Part shown: one piece after another, positions 8,358 to 19,229 of the stretch
Layout: every line of letters starts with the position of its first letter
Position numbering within the stretch: position 1 is the stretch's first letter
Assembly (NCBI RefSeq): GCF_001027745.1
Contig: NZ_LECU01000003.1
Location: 186,001-250,000 of the forward strand
DNA from: Pedobacter sp. BMA
GTDB taxonomy: Bacteria > Bacteroidota > Bacteroidia > Sphingobacteriales > Sphingobacteriaceae
Reading direction: 5' to 3'
DNA length: 64,000 nt
Program-made: the position numbers and the translations under genes
The notes under the pieces: model-generated
What the model saw: the letters and a program-made list of their open reading frames with translations, nothing else
Databases searched by the model: none
Told to the model about the DNA's origin: nothing

Positions 8358-8756
8358 TTAATCGTGCTGGTGATCAATTGGACAATTTTTCAGCATTCTC
8401 AGGTTGGTGAAGTGAGCTGCTGCAATGGTGATACCTCCAAGGGGAATCAAGATGGCTTCGAAATGAGCCACCGGCAAAAAATGACCAGATGCAATCAGTA
8501 TGAATCCACAAATCAAAATAAATAGCGGCCGAATGCTATGATGCTGTGAGCGATAGCCCCTTGCTAAACTCCATATGCCAAGTACCAGTGAAAGTGCAAT
8601 CATGGTAATCTCTACAGCATCGTTTGCCAAGAAATCCAGTCCCCATAACGGTAAAACAGTCATTACAAATGGAAGGGCCGCGCAGTGAACGGCACATAAA
8701 GTCGAAGCCGTTATACCGAGTTTATCTAAGTTCATATTCTTTATCAGTGTCTTCAT
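8358..8756 (-). CDS. MerC-domain membrane protein
   Basis: A 132-residue protein with four membrane helices. A CxxxC motif at C21/C25 (STLCAVHCAALPF) in the first helix is the MerC signature. MerC itself moves mercuric ions, but chromosomal MerC-domain proteins in Bacteroidota often sit with Fur/Zur-type genes, so a zinc or other soft-metal role is more likely here. The His-rich end (CPIDHQHD) may bind metal. It is the first gene of the leftward operon and carries the promoter and operator candidates upstream. Confidence 0.85.
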   Translation of the reverse strand: MKTLIKNMNLDKLGITASTLCAVHCAALPFVMTVLPLWGLDFLANDAVEITMIALSLVLGIWSLARGYRSQHHSIRPLFILICGFILIASGHFLPVAHFEAILIPLGGITIAAAHFTNLRMLKNCPIDHQHD

Positions 8757-8774
8757 ATCTTAAAGTTCAGACTG

Positions 8775-8782
8775 CAAATATA
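8775..8782 (-). promoter_or_regulatory. -7 box TATATTTG of the merC-ABC-fur operon
   Basis: Read on the minus strand, TATATTTG matches TAnnTTTG exactly and lies 18 bases before the ATG at 8756. Two inverted repeats lie directly upstream (8786-8798 and 8822-8838), where a repressor would block this promoter. Confidence 0.5.
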
Positions 8783-8785
8783 AAA

Positions 8786-8798
8786 GCAATACTGTTGC
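8786..8798. promoter_or_regulatory. Operator candidate GCAATACTGTTGC (proximal)
   Basis: An inverted repeat GCAA-N5-TTGC placed immediately upstream of the -7 box, in the region a -33 element would occupy. It shares arms and spacing with the second copy at 8822-8838. It probably binds the Fur/Zur-type regulator encoded at the operon end. Confidence 0.45.
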
Positions 8799-8821
8799 GT
8801 TTAAAAAATATGGGCACATAT

Positions 8822-8838
8822 TTGCAACATAATTGCAA
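8822..8838. promoter_or_regulatory. Operator candidate TTGCAACATAATTGCAA (distal)
   Basis: TTGCAA appears twice around the spacer CATAA, giving a perfect inverted repeat with 6-base arms. Centre-to-centre distance to the proximal copy is about 38 bp. It is a stronger palindrome than the proximal copy. A related palindrome lies before the TonB receptor (1078-1092). Confidence 0.48.
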
Positions 8839-8914
8839 TAACATGATAAAGAGATATACAGGAGAGGCTTTATTTGTTTACAGGCAAGGGAAAATTCGAA
8901 GCGCCTGTAAAAGA

Positions 8915-8942
8915 AAAGTCCCGGTTTTTCAACCGGGACTTT
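8915..8942. terminator. Rho-independent terminator after tyrS
   Basis: A 12-bp perfect stem (8915-8926 with 8931-8942, AAAGTCCCGGTT and its complement) and a TTTC loop, 7 bp beyond the tyrS stop. A-rich and T-rich flanks on both sides would let it work in either direction. Confidence 0.85.
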
Positions 8943-8949
8943 CTAAATT

Positions 8950-10236
8950 TTATTCTGCAATCAGCAGGAAGTAGTTTTTCTTACCTTTCTGAACCACAAT
9001 GAATTTATCGTTGATCAGGTTTTCACCATTAAAAATCTGCGAAAATTCTTTAATCTTTTCTTTGTTAACAGCAACCCCTCCCCCTTGCACCAGCTTCTTT
9101 GCTTCGCCTTTGGAAGGAGCAACAGTGGATTTCTCTGCCAGAAGTGTTGCCGCATCGATTCCGGCAGCTAATTCTGATTTAGAGATGGTAAACTGTGGAA
9201 CTCCATCAAAAATATCAATAACGGCTTTGTCAGCTAAACCATTTAAAAATTCAAGCGATCCGTTTCCGAACAAAAACTCTGAAGTTTTGATTGCCGTTTC
9301 CAATGCCTCTAAAGAGTGCGTTTTCACAGTGATGTCTTCAGCCAGGGCTTTTTGAAGAATACGTAAGTGTGGGGCAGTATCATGCTCCGTTTCCAGCGAT
9401 TCGATCTCTTCTTTGGTTTTAAGGGTAAAGATTCTGATCCATTTTTTCACATCGTCATCTGATGCATTCAGCCAGAACTGGTAAAATTTATATGGAGAGG
9501 TTTTCTCCGGATCCAGCCAAACTGCGCCGCTTTCGGTTTTACCAAACTTGGTACCATCGGCTTTCTTGATTAATTGAGTGGTAATCGCATAGGCAGTTCC
9601 CGAATCTTTCCTTCTGATAAGTTCAGTACCGGTAACAATATTACCCCACTGATCTGACCCGCCCATTTGCACCAGGCAGTTTTCATTTTTCCATAAATGG
9701 TAAAAGTCATATCCCTGGATAAGCTGGTAGCAGAATTCGGTAAAAGACAAACCAGAATCACCTTCCAGTCGCCTTTTTACGCTGTCCTTAGCCATCATAT
9801 AATTCACGGTAATGTGTTTTCCCACATCACGGATAAAGGTAAAAAGATTCATGTCCTTGAACCAATCCGCATTGTTTACCATAACCGCGCCATTACCACC
9901 ATCTTCAAATTTTAAAAACTTTGATAGTTGCTTTTTCATCCCTTTGAGATTGTGCTCAATCATCTCAGGCGTTTGTAAGTTACGCTCATCAGATTTTCCT
10001 GAAGGATCTCCAACCATTCCTGTAGCACCACCAACCAAAGCAAATGGCTTATGTCCTGCATTCTGGAAATGAATTAAAGTCATAATCTGAGTCAGGTGAC
10101 CAACGTGCAACGAATCTGCGGTAGGGTCAAAACCAATATAACCAGAGGTCATACCTTCATTCAACTTTTCCTCAGTATTCGGCATGATATCATGCAACAT
10201 GCCGCGCCATCTTAACTCTTCAACAAAATTCTTCAT
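8950..10236 (-). CDS. tyrS: Tyrosyl-tRNA synthetase
   Basis: A 428-residue class I aminoacyl-tRNA synthetase that charges tRNA-Tyr in the cytoplasm. The HIGH-type motif is HVGHL in DPTADSLHVGHL (about 38-49), the tyrosine pocket includes YQLIQGYDFYHL and QMGGSDQWGN, the KMSKS-type loop is KFGKTESG, and an S4 RNA-binding domain ends the protein (about 365-428, KLVQGGGVAVN). Length is normal. It is transcribed alone: promoter-like box at 10259-10266 and terminator at 8915-8942. Confidence 0.98.
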   Translation of the reverse strand: MKNFVEELRWRGMLHDIMPNTEEKLNEGMTSGYIGFDPTADSLHVGHLTQIMTLIHFQNAGHKPFALVGGATGMVGDPSGKSDERNLQTPEMIEHNLKGMKKQLSKFLKFEDGGNGAVMVNNADWFKDMNLFTFIRDVGKHITVNYMMAKDSVKRRLEGDSGLSFTEFCYQLIQGYDFYHLWKNENCLVQMGGSDQWGNIVTGTELIRRKDSGTAYAITTQLIKKADGTKFGKTESGAVWLDPEKTSPYKFYQFWLNASDDDVKKWIRIFTLKTKEEIESLETEHDTAPHLRILQKALAEDITVKTHSLEALETAIKTSEFLFGNGSLEFLNGLADKAVIDIFDGVPQFTISKSELAAGIDAATLLAEKSTVAPSKGEAKKLVQGGGVAVNKEKIKEFSQIFNGENLINDKFIVVQKGKKNYFLLIAE

Positions 10237-10258
10237 TGTATTACAATTAATTTGCGTG

Positions 10259-10266
10259 CAAAGATA
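10259..10266 (-). promoter_or_regulatory. -7 box TATCTTTG of tyrS
   Basis: Minus-strand TATCTTTG fits TAnnTTTG and is followed by GCA, as at several other starts in the window. It lies 22 bases before the tyrS ATG, predicting a leader of roughly 18 bases. Confidence 0.5.
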
Positions 10267-10394
10267 AAATTTTAGCTTAGAAACTATTAAAATTTAAATA
10301 TGGCTATGACTACATTTTCAAAACAGCTGCAGCAGCGATTTCTTTAATACTGAAATGACATTAAAGTAAAGTGATAAATCATATATTTATCCCG

Positions 10395-11075
10395 ATGAAC
10401 TTTCTGTCCCACTACTATTTTGACCGGTTAATCGACGATGCCAATGTGGTAATGGGCACAGTACTTCCCGATTTAATTAAAAATGCGTCGAAAGAGGCCA
10501 ATCTATATCCTCAAAAAAATGAATTTCTTTTCAAAGGCAATCCTCAAGAGGAAGCATTGCTTGCCGGATGGAAAAGACATCTGGCAGTCGATTTATACTT
10601 TCACTCTTCGGGCTTTTTCTTTGAAAAAACAGCAGCACTCAAACAGCTGATCAAACCAATCGTAGAGCATACCCATGTTCGTCCTTCTTTCCTGGCGCAT
10701 ATTGGTTTGGAATTACTGCTGGATCACCTTCTGATTGAACACAACCACATCCAGGTAAATGGCTTTTATGACAACCTTCAGCATGTTGATCGAGAATCTT
10801 TGAGCGATTTTCTGGAACATTGCGGATTGAAAAATCAGGATGTCTTTTTTAAATTTTTGGCAGAATTTATCAGCAGTAAATATCTGTTGAGTTATCAAAA
10901 GCTTGGTAATATCAGTTATGCGCTGAATAGAATCTGCATGCGGGTATGGCCAGAAACGTTGACCGAGATTCAACTGCAGCAGCTCACCCATCAGCTTGAA
11001 GCATTCAAGATTGTTTTGGAAAAAGACTTTATGGACATTTTCAGGGAGATAGAGATTAAACTTCAAACCGCTTAA
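10395..11075 (+). CDS. AcpH-like ACP phosphodiesterase family protein
   Basis: About 226 residues when started at the ATG at 10395 (MNFLSHYYFDRL), the usual opening of the AcpH/DUF479 family. The longer frame from 10371 adds eight unlikely residues. E. coli AcpH removes the 4'-phosphopantetheine arm from acyl carrier protein. Visible family features are NFLSH at the start, GTVLPDLIKN (about 22-31), a DLYFHSS segment and a LLDHLL helix in the middle. A TATATTTA box (10382-10389) ends 5 bases before the ATG, supporting the shorter form. Activity on ACP is inferred. Confidence 0.82.
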   Translation: MNFLSHYYFDRLIDDANVVMGTVLPDLIKNASKEANLYPQKNEFLFKGNPQEEALLAGWKRHLAVDLYFHSSGFFFEKTAALKQLIKPIVEHTHVRPSFLAHIGLELLLDHLLIEHNHIQVNGFYDNLQHVDRESLSDFLEHCGLKNQDVFFKFLAEFISSKYLLSYQKLGNISYALNRICMRVWPETLTEIQLQQLTHQLEAFKIVLEKDFMDIFREIEIKLQTA

Positions 11076-11110
11076 CGCTGATTCAGGTTAATTGCTGCAC
11101 AAACCTTTAA

Positions 11111-13177
<2,067 letters not shown>

Positions 13178-13253
13178 AATGCTTGAATTGAAAAAGGGTG
13201 TGTAAAACTAAGCGTACTTTATAAATTCAAATATCAATAATTATAAATAAGTA

Positions 13254-14141
13254 ATGAACAAATTTCAGGGTACTGGTGTAGCATTGGTTACACCTTTCAA
13301 CACAGATGGATCTGTTGATTATAATGGGTTAAAAAACCTGATTAATCATTTGATCGACGGAGGGATAGATTACCTCGTTTCTTTAGGTACAACCGGCGAA
13401 ACTGCTACGATGACTAAGGACGAGAAGAAGAAGGTGTGGGCATATACTGCTGAAATTAATGATAACAGATTACCTTTAGTAGCTGGCATTGGCGGAAATA
13501 ACACTTTGGCTGTTGCCGAAGACATTAAAGCTTTTGATACTACAGGCTACAGTGCCATATTATCAGTTAGCCCATATTACAATAAACCTACTCAGGAAGG
13601 CATTTATCAGCATTACAAATACCTGGCAGAAGTTTCTCCTTTAGATTTAATATTATATAACGTTCCTGGTCGCACGATGAGTAATATGAGCCCGGAAACG
13701 ACCTGCAGACTGGCATACGATTTTAAAAACATCATTGCCACAAAAGAAGCTTCCGGCAGTTTTGATCAGTTCAATCAAATCCTGAGAGATAAACCTGAAG
13801 ATTTTCTGTTGATCTCCGGGGATGATCCCATCACCCTACCGATGATGGCTCTGGGTGCAGCTGGTATTATTTCCGTTGTTGGTAATGCATTGCCTCGTCA
13901 GTTTTCTGATATGGTAAGAGCGTGTTTGTCCGGAGATTTTAAGGCCGCTACTCCAGCGCATTTAGCTTTGGTGGAGTTTACGCGTTTGGCATTTGCAGAG
14001 GGTAATCCGGCAGGGATCAAAGCCGCCTTAAAGCATTTGGATGTATGTGGCGATACTGTTAGATTGCCATTAATAAAGGCATCTACCGGCTTGAATGAAT
14101 TGATCATTAAAGAAATAGAGAAATTAAGTCAGTTGGCTTAA
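13254..14141 (+). CDS. dapA: 4-hydroxy-tetrahydrodipicolinate synthase
   Basis: A 295-residue TIM-barrel aldolase. It condenses pyruvate with aspartate semialdehyde in the diaminopimelate/lysine pathway, which also supplies the third-position residue for the MurE made from this window. The substrate loop GTTGETATM is at about 44-52, the catalytic Tyr in LILYNVPGRT at about 135-144, and the Schiff-base Lys in IIATKEASG at about 162-170. Length is standard. A terminator follows at 14196-14235. Confidence 0.96.
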   Translation: MNKFQGTGVALVTPFNTDGSVDYNGLKNLINHLIDGGIDYLVSLGTTGETATMTKDEKKKVWAYTAEINDNRLPLVAGIGGNNTLAVAEDIKAFDTTGYSAILSVSPYYNKPTQEGIYQHYKYLAEVSPLDLILYNVPGRTMSNMSPETTCRLAYDFKNIIATKEASGSFDQFNQILRDKPEDFLLISGDDPITLPMMALGAAGIISVVGNALPRQFSDMVRACLSGDFKAATPAHLALVEFTRLAFAEGNPAGIKAALKHLDVCGDTVRLPLIKASTGLNELIIKEIEKLSQLA

Positions 14142-14195
14142 ATATATTTTCGACCGATCACTTACAGCATAATTACCTGAACTTCCAGGTAAAAC

Positions 14196-14235
14196 AAAAC
14201 GCCCACTCAGATAAAATATCCGGGTGGGCGTTTTT
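14196..14235 (+). terminator. Rho-independent terminator after dapA
   Basis: An 11-bp stem AAAACGCCCAC (14196-14206) pairs with 14224-14234, followed by a T run. It sits 55 bp after dapA and just before the convergent histone-like gene, and the A-rich left flank would let it act for both. Confidence 0.8.
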
Positions 14236-14253
14236 CAAATATCTATTAGTCCC

Positions 14254-14430
14254 TTAATCTTTGTTTTTAGTTTCCTGAACTTCCAAACGAATAGCCTGAG
14301 CCAGGTTTTTCAAATCCTGCATGCCTTTACGAACACGTGTTCCGGCAGCGCTGTTTCCTTTAGTATAAAACTTGTCTGCATCAGCTTCCAAAGCTGCGAT
14401 TAAACTTTTTACTTCTTCAAATTTTTTCAT
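14254..14430 (-). CDS. Histone H1-like protein, Hc1 family (58 residues)
   Basis: A short gene with ATG at 14430 and TAA at 14254. The product is 58 residues, Lys-rich and helical (MKKFEEVKSLIAALEADADK at the start, then KGNSAAGTRVRKGMQDLKNL). This is the form of the small Hc1-type histone-like proteins found across Bacteroidota, in which AAGTRVRKxMQDLKNLAQxIR is the conserved core. It probably binds DNA in the nucleoid. The next 200 bp upstream are AT-rich and hold nothing else I can identify. Confidence 0.85.
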   Translation of the reverse strand: MKKFEEVKSLIAALEADADKFYTKGNSAAGTRVRKGMQDLKNLAQAIRLEVQETKNKD

Positions 14431-14633
14431 TTCTTAGTACTCCTATAATTTTAAAGGTTTGAGTTTTAATTATCTAACTCTAATTTAATGGCTTTGTTGT
14501 AATAAAAAAATTTTTGTCTGAATAAAAAGTAGTGCCTAAAACGATTTTTTCCACACGCCGGCAATTTTTAAACACTTTGAAGTATTTTATACACCCAATA
14601 ACCAATTAAATATCAGTAGGATACACCATTTAA

Positions 14634-14667
14634 CAAAAAAAAGCCCTTTAAACAAAGTTCAAAGGGC
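14634..14667 (-). terminator. Rho-independent terminator after spt
   Basis: Stem GCCCTTT (14643-14649) pairs with AAAGGGC (14661-14667). On the minus strand it is followed by a T run (14634-14642). It lies 22 bp past the spt stop codon. Confidence 0.78.
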
Positions 14668-14689
14668 CTGCTGTAATATTATTTTGATC

Positions 14690-15931
14690 TTATGCGATCT
14701 GGAACTGGTTTTCTTTATAGTAACCATTTTCAAGCTTTTCAGCTACTTCGCTGAATGCGTCTAACGTGCGTTGAACATCTTCAAGCGTATGTACTGCAGT
14801 TGGAATTAAACGCAGCTCAATCATTCCTTTTGGAATTACCGGATATACCACGATTGAACAGAAGATGCTGTAGTTCTGGCGAAGATCGAACGTAATCGCT
14901 GTGGCATCTGTCAGTTCTCCTTTTAAGAATACAGGCGTTACCACAGAATCCGTTACGCCTAAATCAAAGCCACGCTCGCGTAAACCTTTTTGTAAAGTTG
15001 TAGCAATCTCCCAAAGTTTATCTTTTAACTGTGGCTGGCTTTTTAACAGTTCTAAGCGCTTCAACAATCCAATAACCATCGGCATTGGTAATGCCTTGGC
15101 AAAAGTTTGCGAGCGCATGTTGTATCTTAAGAAGTTAGTGATTTCTTCAGTTGAAGCAACAAAGGCTCCAATACCTGCCATTGATTTAGCGAATGTACCG
15201 AAGTACACATCTATGCCGTCAATGCAATCCTGTGCCTCATGCGTACCGGCGCCTGTTTTACCCATGGTACCGAAACCGTGAGCATCGTCAACCAAAATAC
15301 GGAATTCGAAATCTTTTTTAAGGTCTACAATTTCCTTTAATTTACCCTGTGCGCCGCTCATTCCGAAAACGCCTTCAGTGATTAACAGAATACCACCACC
15401 AGACTCTTTAGTCAGTTTGGTAGCACGTTCCAGTTGTTTACGTGCACTGTCGATATCATTGTGTTTATAAACAAAACGTTTACCCATATGAAGGCGAAGG
15501 CCATCGATGATACAGGCGTGAGATTCTGCATCATAAACGATTACATCATTTCTATCCACCAAAGTATCGATGATGGATACCATGCCCTGATAACCGTAGT
15601 TCAACAAAAATGCATCAGGTTTACCTACAAAAGCAGCAAGTTCCTGCTCCAGTTGCTCATGATATTTGGAGTTACCGCTCATCATGCGTGCACCCATTGG
15701 GTAAGCCATACCGAACTGAGCAGCAGCTTCTTCATCTGCCTTTCTAACTTCCGGATGATTGGCTAAACCTAAATAATTGTTTAAGCTCCAAACTAAATGC
15801 TCTTTCCCCTTGAACTGCATGTGTGGTGCAATTTCTCCCTCCAGTTTCGGAAAAGAGAAATACCCATGAGACCATTTCTGGTGTTGACCAAGCGGGCCCA
15901 TGTGTTTTGCTATCTTATCAAATATATCCAA
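14690..15931 (-). CDS. spt: Serine palmitoyltransferase-type PLP enzyme (AONS family)
   Basis: About 413 residues from the TTG at 15931. It belongs to the alpha-oxoamine synthase family: condensation of serine with palmitoyl-CoA to 3-ketosphinganine, the first step of the sphingolipids typical of Bacteroidota. PLP features include SLNNYLGLANHP, SNxYHEQLE, the Asp/His pair in LVDDAHGFGTMG and the Schiff-base Lys in YFGTFAKSMAG. The frame stays open to 16018, but the extra 29 residues (basic, AT-rich) contain a promoter-like box at 15964-15971, so the start LDIFDKIAKHMG is preferred. Glycine C-acetyltransferase or AONS activity cannot be ruled out by sequence alone. Confidence 0.85.
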   Translation of the reverse strand: MDIFDKIAKHMGPLGQHQKWSHGYFSFPKLEGEIAPHMQFKGKEHLVWSLNNYLGLANHPEVRKADEEAAAQFGMAYPMGARMMSGNSKYHEQLEQELAAFVGKPDAFLLNYGYQGMVSIIDTLVDRNDVIVYDAESHACIIDGLRLHMGKRFVYKHNDIDSARKQLERATKLTKESGGGILLITEGVFGMSGAQGKLKEIVDLKKDFEFRILVDDAHGFGTMGKTGAGTHEAQDCIDGIDVYFGTFAKSMAGIGAFVASTEEITNFLRYNMRSQTFAKALPMPMVIGLLKRLELLKSQPQLKDKLWEIATTLQKGLRERGFDLGVTDSVVTPVFLKGELTDATAITFDLRQNYSIFCSIVVYPVIPKGMIELRLIPTAVHTLEDVQRTLDAFSEVAEKLENGYYKENQFQIA

Positions 15932-15963
15932 TGTATTATGTATTTTGTATAATAAAAATTTTG

Positions 15964-15971
15964 CGAATTTA
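15964..15971 (-). promoter_or_regulatory. -7-like box TAAATTCG of spt
   Basis: Minus-strand TAAATTCGCA resembles the boxes before gapA, the wza-like gene and the upxY-like gene (TAnnTTCGCA). It lies 32 bases before the TTG at 15931, supporting that start over the longer frame. Confidence 0.38.
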
Positions 15972-16052
15972 CGTTTTATTCGGCTTAAAATCAACCAGAT
16001 TAATCGCTGACTTGTCAATTAAGACTTTTTAACACTCTAATTTTATGCCAAA

Positions 16053-16077
16053 AAAGCCCCGGTTAACCCGGGGCTTT
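16053..16077 (-). terminator. Rho-independent terminator after ftsZ
   Basis: A 10-bp stem (AAAGCCCCGG, 16053-16062, with 16068-16077) and a 5-base loop, followed by T residues on the minus strand. It closes the whole mraZ-to-ftsZ transcription unit. Confidence 0.85.
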
Positions 16078-16098
16078 AAAAATTATACTTGGTTTGAT

Positions 16099-17733
16099 CT
16101 AGTCAACATTATCGTGTAAGAAAGAATTATTAGGTCTGATTTCAGTACCGCCATCCTGATCATTACTCAGTGTGAAACGGCTTACCTGCGATTCTGATGA
16201 ATGCTGAACCTGTTGCAACTGCATTTGTTTGCGCTTGTAAGCAGGTTCGTTCTCTAATTCCTGTAAACCATTAGTGGTGCGCAATTTCATGCTCAAATCT
16301 TTTAAACGCAGAATACGTTCTTTCGATTTTCTCAATTGCTCTTCCATTGATTCATCGCTTTTATCGTCGTCAAGACCAACTACAGGCATTTCAACATCCG
16401 GCTCTGGTTCAGGAATTGCAAATGTTTCTGCAACCGGGGTTTCGAAAACGAAATTGGTTTCAGCCAGTTTCACTTCAAATTCAAAACCAGTTTCACCTGG
16501 CTCTTCAGCCTGTGGCTCTTCTTCCATTAAAGTGTGGCGAACGATTGCAGGCTCAGATTCCTGCGCACTTTGCTTTTCTGATTTATTGAACACACCACCG
16601 AATAAATCTGCCTGAGGTGCTTCTTCCTTAGTTTTCAGAACCGGCTCGTAAGACGGTGTAACTGTTTTTGGCTGGATGAAAGAGTTCATCGGCTCCACCG
16701 GGCGAACAAGTGGCGCTTCTTCAGGCGTTAATAAAGAAATTTTCTTTTTGTTTTTTTCCTCGTGAACACGCTCTTCTGAAGTCTGGAATCCTGTAGCAAT
16801 AATCGTTACAGAAAGTTTATCCCCCAGGGATTCATCAGTACAGTTACCCCAGATTAAATCTGCTGATAAACCTGCTTTTTCCTGAATATAATCGGTAATG
16901 ATTGAAACCTCATCCATTGTTACTTCACGAACACCAGAACTGATGTTCAGCAAAATATAACGGGCGCCTTCAATTTCACTGTCTTTTAACAATGGAGATG
17001 CCAAAGCACCTTCCACTGCCTGTAAAGCACGGTCGTCACCTTCAGCTGCATGCGATCCCATGATGGCTACACCGCTCTCTTTCATTACGGTACGCACATC
17101 TTTAAAATCCACGTTGATGTATCCCGGAACGGTAATGATTTCCGCAATGCCTTTCGCCGCAGTGGTTAAGATATCATCAGCCTGACCGAATGCTGAACCT
17201 AAGGTAAGGTTTCCGAAGATCTCACGTAAGCGATCGTTTGAGATCACCAGGTAAGAATCCACATATTTCTTAAGCTCTTCCATACCTTCATCGGCCTGAA
17301 GTCTGCGTCGTTTACCTTCGAAAGAAAAAGGAGTGGTAATGATGGCTACTGTTAAGATATCAAGCTCTTTCGCAGCTTTGGCAATAATCGGTGATGCACC
17401 AGTTCCGGTTCCACCACCCATTCCTGCTGTAATAAACAACATCTTAGTAGTATTTCCCAGCATAGCTTTGATATCATCGATATTCTCAATAGCTGAGTTT
17501 TTACCCACTTCAGGGATAGAGCCCGCACCCATTCCTTCGGTCAAACTAGCACCTAGCTGTACCTTGTTGGGAATTGGGCTGGATTCCAAAGCCTGAGCAT
17601 CGGTATTACAAATTATAAAGTCCACACCCGTAATACCAGACAGGTACATATGGTTTACTGCGTTGCCGCCACCGCCTCCAACACCAATTACCTTGATGAT
17701 TGAAGACTTATCTTTTAACATTTCGAACTGCAT
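16099..17733 (-). CDS. ftsZ: Cell division protein FtsZ
   Basis: About 544 residues from the ATG at 17733 (MQFEMLKDKSS). The longer frame begins at a TTG at 17784 and is less likely. This tubulin-like GTPase forms the Z ring. It has the N-terminal GVGGGGGNAVNHM loop, tubulin signature GGGTGTG at about 106-112 and the T7 region. After the GTPase core (about 1-325) comes a long acidic, Pro/Glu-rich linker of about 200 residues, longer than in E. coli and usual in Bacteroidota. The end (VSRFTLSNDQDGGTEIRPNN then FLHDNVD) probably carries the FtsA-binding peptide. Last gene of the dcw run. Confidence 0.97.
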   Translation of the reverse strand: MQFEMLKDKSSIIKVIGVGGGGGNAVNHMYLSGITGVDFIICNTDAQALESSPIPNKVQLGASLTEGMGAGSIPEVGKNSAIENIDDIKAMLGNTTKMLFITAGMGGGTGTGASPIIAKAAKELDILTVAIITTPFSFEGKRRRLQADEGMEELKKYVDSYLVISNDRLREIFGNLTLGSAFGQADDILTTAAKGIAEIITVPGYINVDFKDVRTVMKESGVAIMGSHAAEGDDRALQAVEGALASPLLKDSEIEGARYILLNISSGVREVTMDEVSIITDYIQEKAGLSADLIWGNCTDESLGDKLSVTIIATGFQTSEERVHEEKNKKKISLLTPEEAPLVRPVEPMNSFIQPKTVTPSYEPVLKTKEEAPQADLFGGVFNKSEKQSAQESEPAIVRHTLMEEEPQAEEPGETGFEFEVKLAETNFVFETPVAETFAIPEPEPDVEMPVVGLDDDKSDESMEEQLRKSKERILRLKDLSMKLRTTNGLQELENEPAYKRKQMQLQQVQHSSESQVSRFTLSNDQDGGTEIRPNNSFLHDNVD

Positions 17734-17865
17734 ATCTTTATGAATCAGTTGTTTAAAAAGTTTTAAATTCTGTTCATTACTCAACGTAATATTAACACTT
17801 TTTCAACAGAGGTTTTCCACAATTGTTAGATATGTGGAAAACTCCCTTTATGTTGAAAATTATCG

Positions 17866-19224
17866 CTAGCTTTTCAGGTAATCTTCATCGCTTACATTCA
17901 TATCATCCTGAATAAATGTTCTGGTTTTGGCAAGCAATTTATCGAATAAACCTGGTCCACGCTTCTCTTTTTCTTTAATGGTTTTTGGTTTTTCTACAAA
18001 AACGCCAGGCTGTTTCATTTCTTCCATCAGCTCTTCTGCTTTCTGAATACCTTTAATCAAAAGGCCAACACTGGTCGCATACATTGGACTTTTCAAATCA
18101 TCGTAAATGGTTTTTGGCATTTCTTCATATTTCGATAAATGCTCATTTGGATAACCAATGCGGCAATCTAAACCGGTAACATATTCAACCGCTTGTGATA
18201 AGTGTTTAAGCAATGCGCCTCCACCTGTAATCACAATACCGCCAATCAGCTTTTTCTCATAACCCGAAGATTTGATCTCGTAATACACATGCTCTATGAT
18301 CTCTTCCATACGGGCCTGAATCACATAAGCCAGGTTTTTAACAGATATCTCTTTTGGTTCGCGGCCACGAAGACCTGGTACGCATATAATTTCGTTCTCT
18401 TTATTCTCTTCAGCCAGAGCAGATCCGAAACGTGTTTTTAATAATTCAGCCTGGTTACGCATTACAGAGCAGCCCTCTCTGATGTCTTCTGTAACACTGT
18501 TGCCCCCAAAAGGGATTACCGCTGTATGACGGATAATTCCCTCATGAAAAATGGCAATATCTGTGGTACCACCACCAATATCTACTAATGCAATACCAGC
18601 TTCTTTTTCTTCCTCGCTCAACACCGATTCTGAAGACGCCAATGGCTCAAGAATTAAGTCCTGAGTTTGTAATCCTGCATTGTTAACACATTTAATGATA
18701 TTTTTAACCGCCGTAACCTGACCTGAAATGATATGGAAGTTGGCTTCAAGGCGAACCCCTGCCATACCAATCGGATCTTTGATACCTGGTTCATTATCAA
18801 TCGTAAATTCCTGTGGTAATACATGAATGATTTCCTCACCCGGTGGCATTACCAGTTTAAACATATCATCAATCAACTTATCGATATCCTTTTTACCGAT
18901 TTCATTGTTCAATTCTCTTCTTGTTAAAATTCCTCTATGCTGTAAGCTTTTAATGTGCTGACCAGCAATACCCACATTTACCACCTGTATTTCTACATTG
19001 GATTGTCCGCTTGCTACTTCAACTGCTTGAGCAATGCCCTGTACGGTTTTCTGGATGTTAGAAACTACTCCACGTGTAACACCTGCCGATTCCGCCTTCC
19101 CTATTCCTAATATTTCGATCTTACCGTGTTGTGTTCTGCGACCAACGATAACACATATTTTTGTAGTACCGATATCCAATCCTACTACAATGGGCGACTG
19201 ACTGGTAAATTTTGCCTTGTCCAT
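17866..19224 (-). CDS. ftsA: Cell division protein FtsA
   Basis: A 452-residue actin-like ATPase that ties FtsZ to the membrane. Actin-family phosphate loops are visible as GLDIGTTKICVIVG (about 15-28) and VDIGGGTTDIAIF (about 219-231), and the adenosine motif as GGIVITGGGALLKHL (about 334). A C-terminal extension (FDKLLAKTRTFIQDDM) likely forms the amphipathic membrane helix. It lies between ftsQ (5 bp gap) and ftsZ. Confidence 0.97.
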   Translation of the reverse strand: MDKAKFTSQSPIVVGLDIGTTKICVIVGRRTQHGKIEILGIGKAESAGVTRGVVSNIQKTVQGIAQAVEVASGQSNVEIQVVNVGIAGQHIKSLQHRGILTRRELNNEIGKKDIDKLIDDMFKLVMPPGEEIIHVLPQEFTIDNEPGIKDPIGMAGVRLEANFHIISGQVTAVKNIIKCVNNAGLQTQDLILEPLASSESVLSEEEKEAGIALVDIGGGTTDIAIFHEGIIRHTAVIPFGGNSVTEDIREGCSVMRNQAELLKTRFGSALAEENKENEIICVPGLRGREPKEISVKNLAYVIQARMEEIIEHVYYEIKSSGYEKKLIGGIVITGGGALLKHLSQAVEYVTGLDCRIGYPNEHLSKYEEMPKTIYDDLKSPMYATSVGLLIKGIQKAEELMEEMKQPGVFVEKPKTIKEKEKRGPGLFDKLLAKTRTFIQDDMNVSDEDYLKS

Positions 19225-19229
19225 ATTTG

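Noticed and set aside
8624..8974. 116-residue forward frame across merC-like start and tyrS terminator
   Set aside because: It overlaps the operator region and the terminator hairpin, so it is a shadow of non-coding and antisense sequence.
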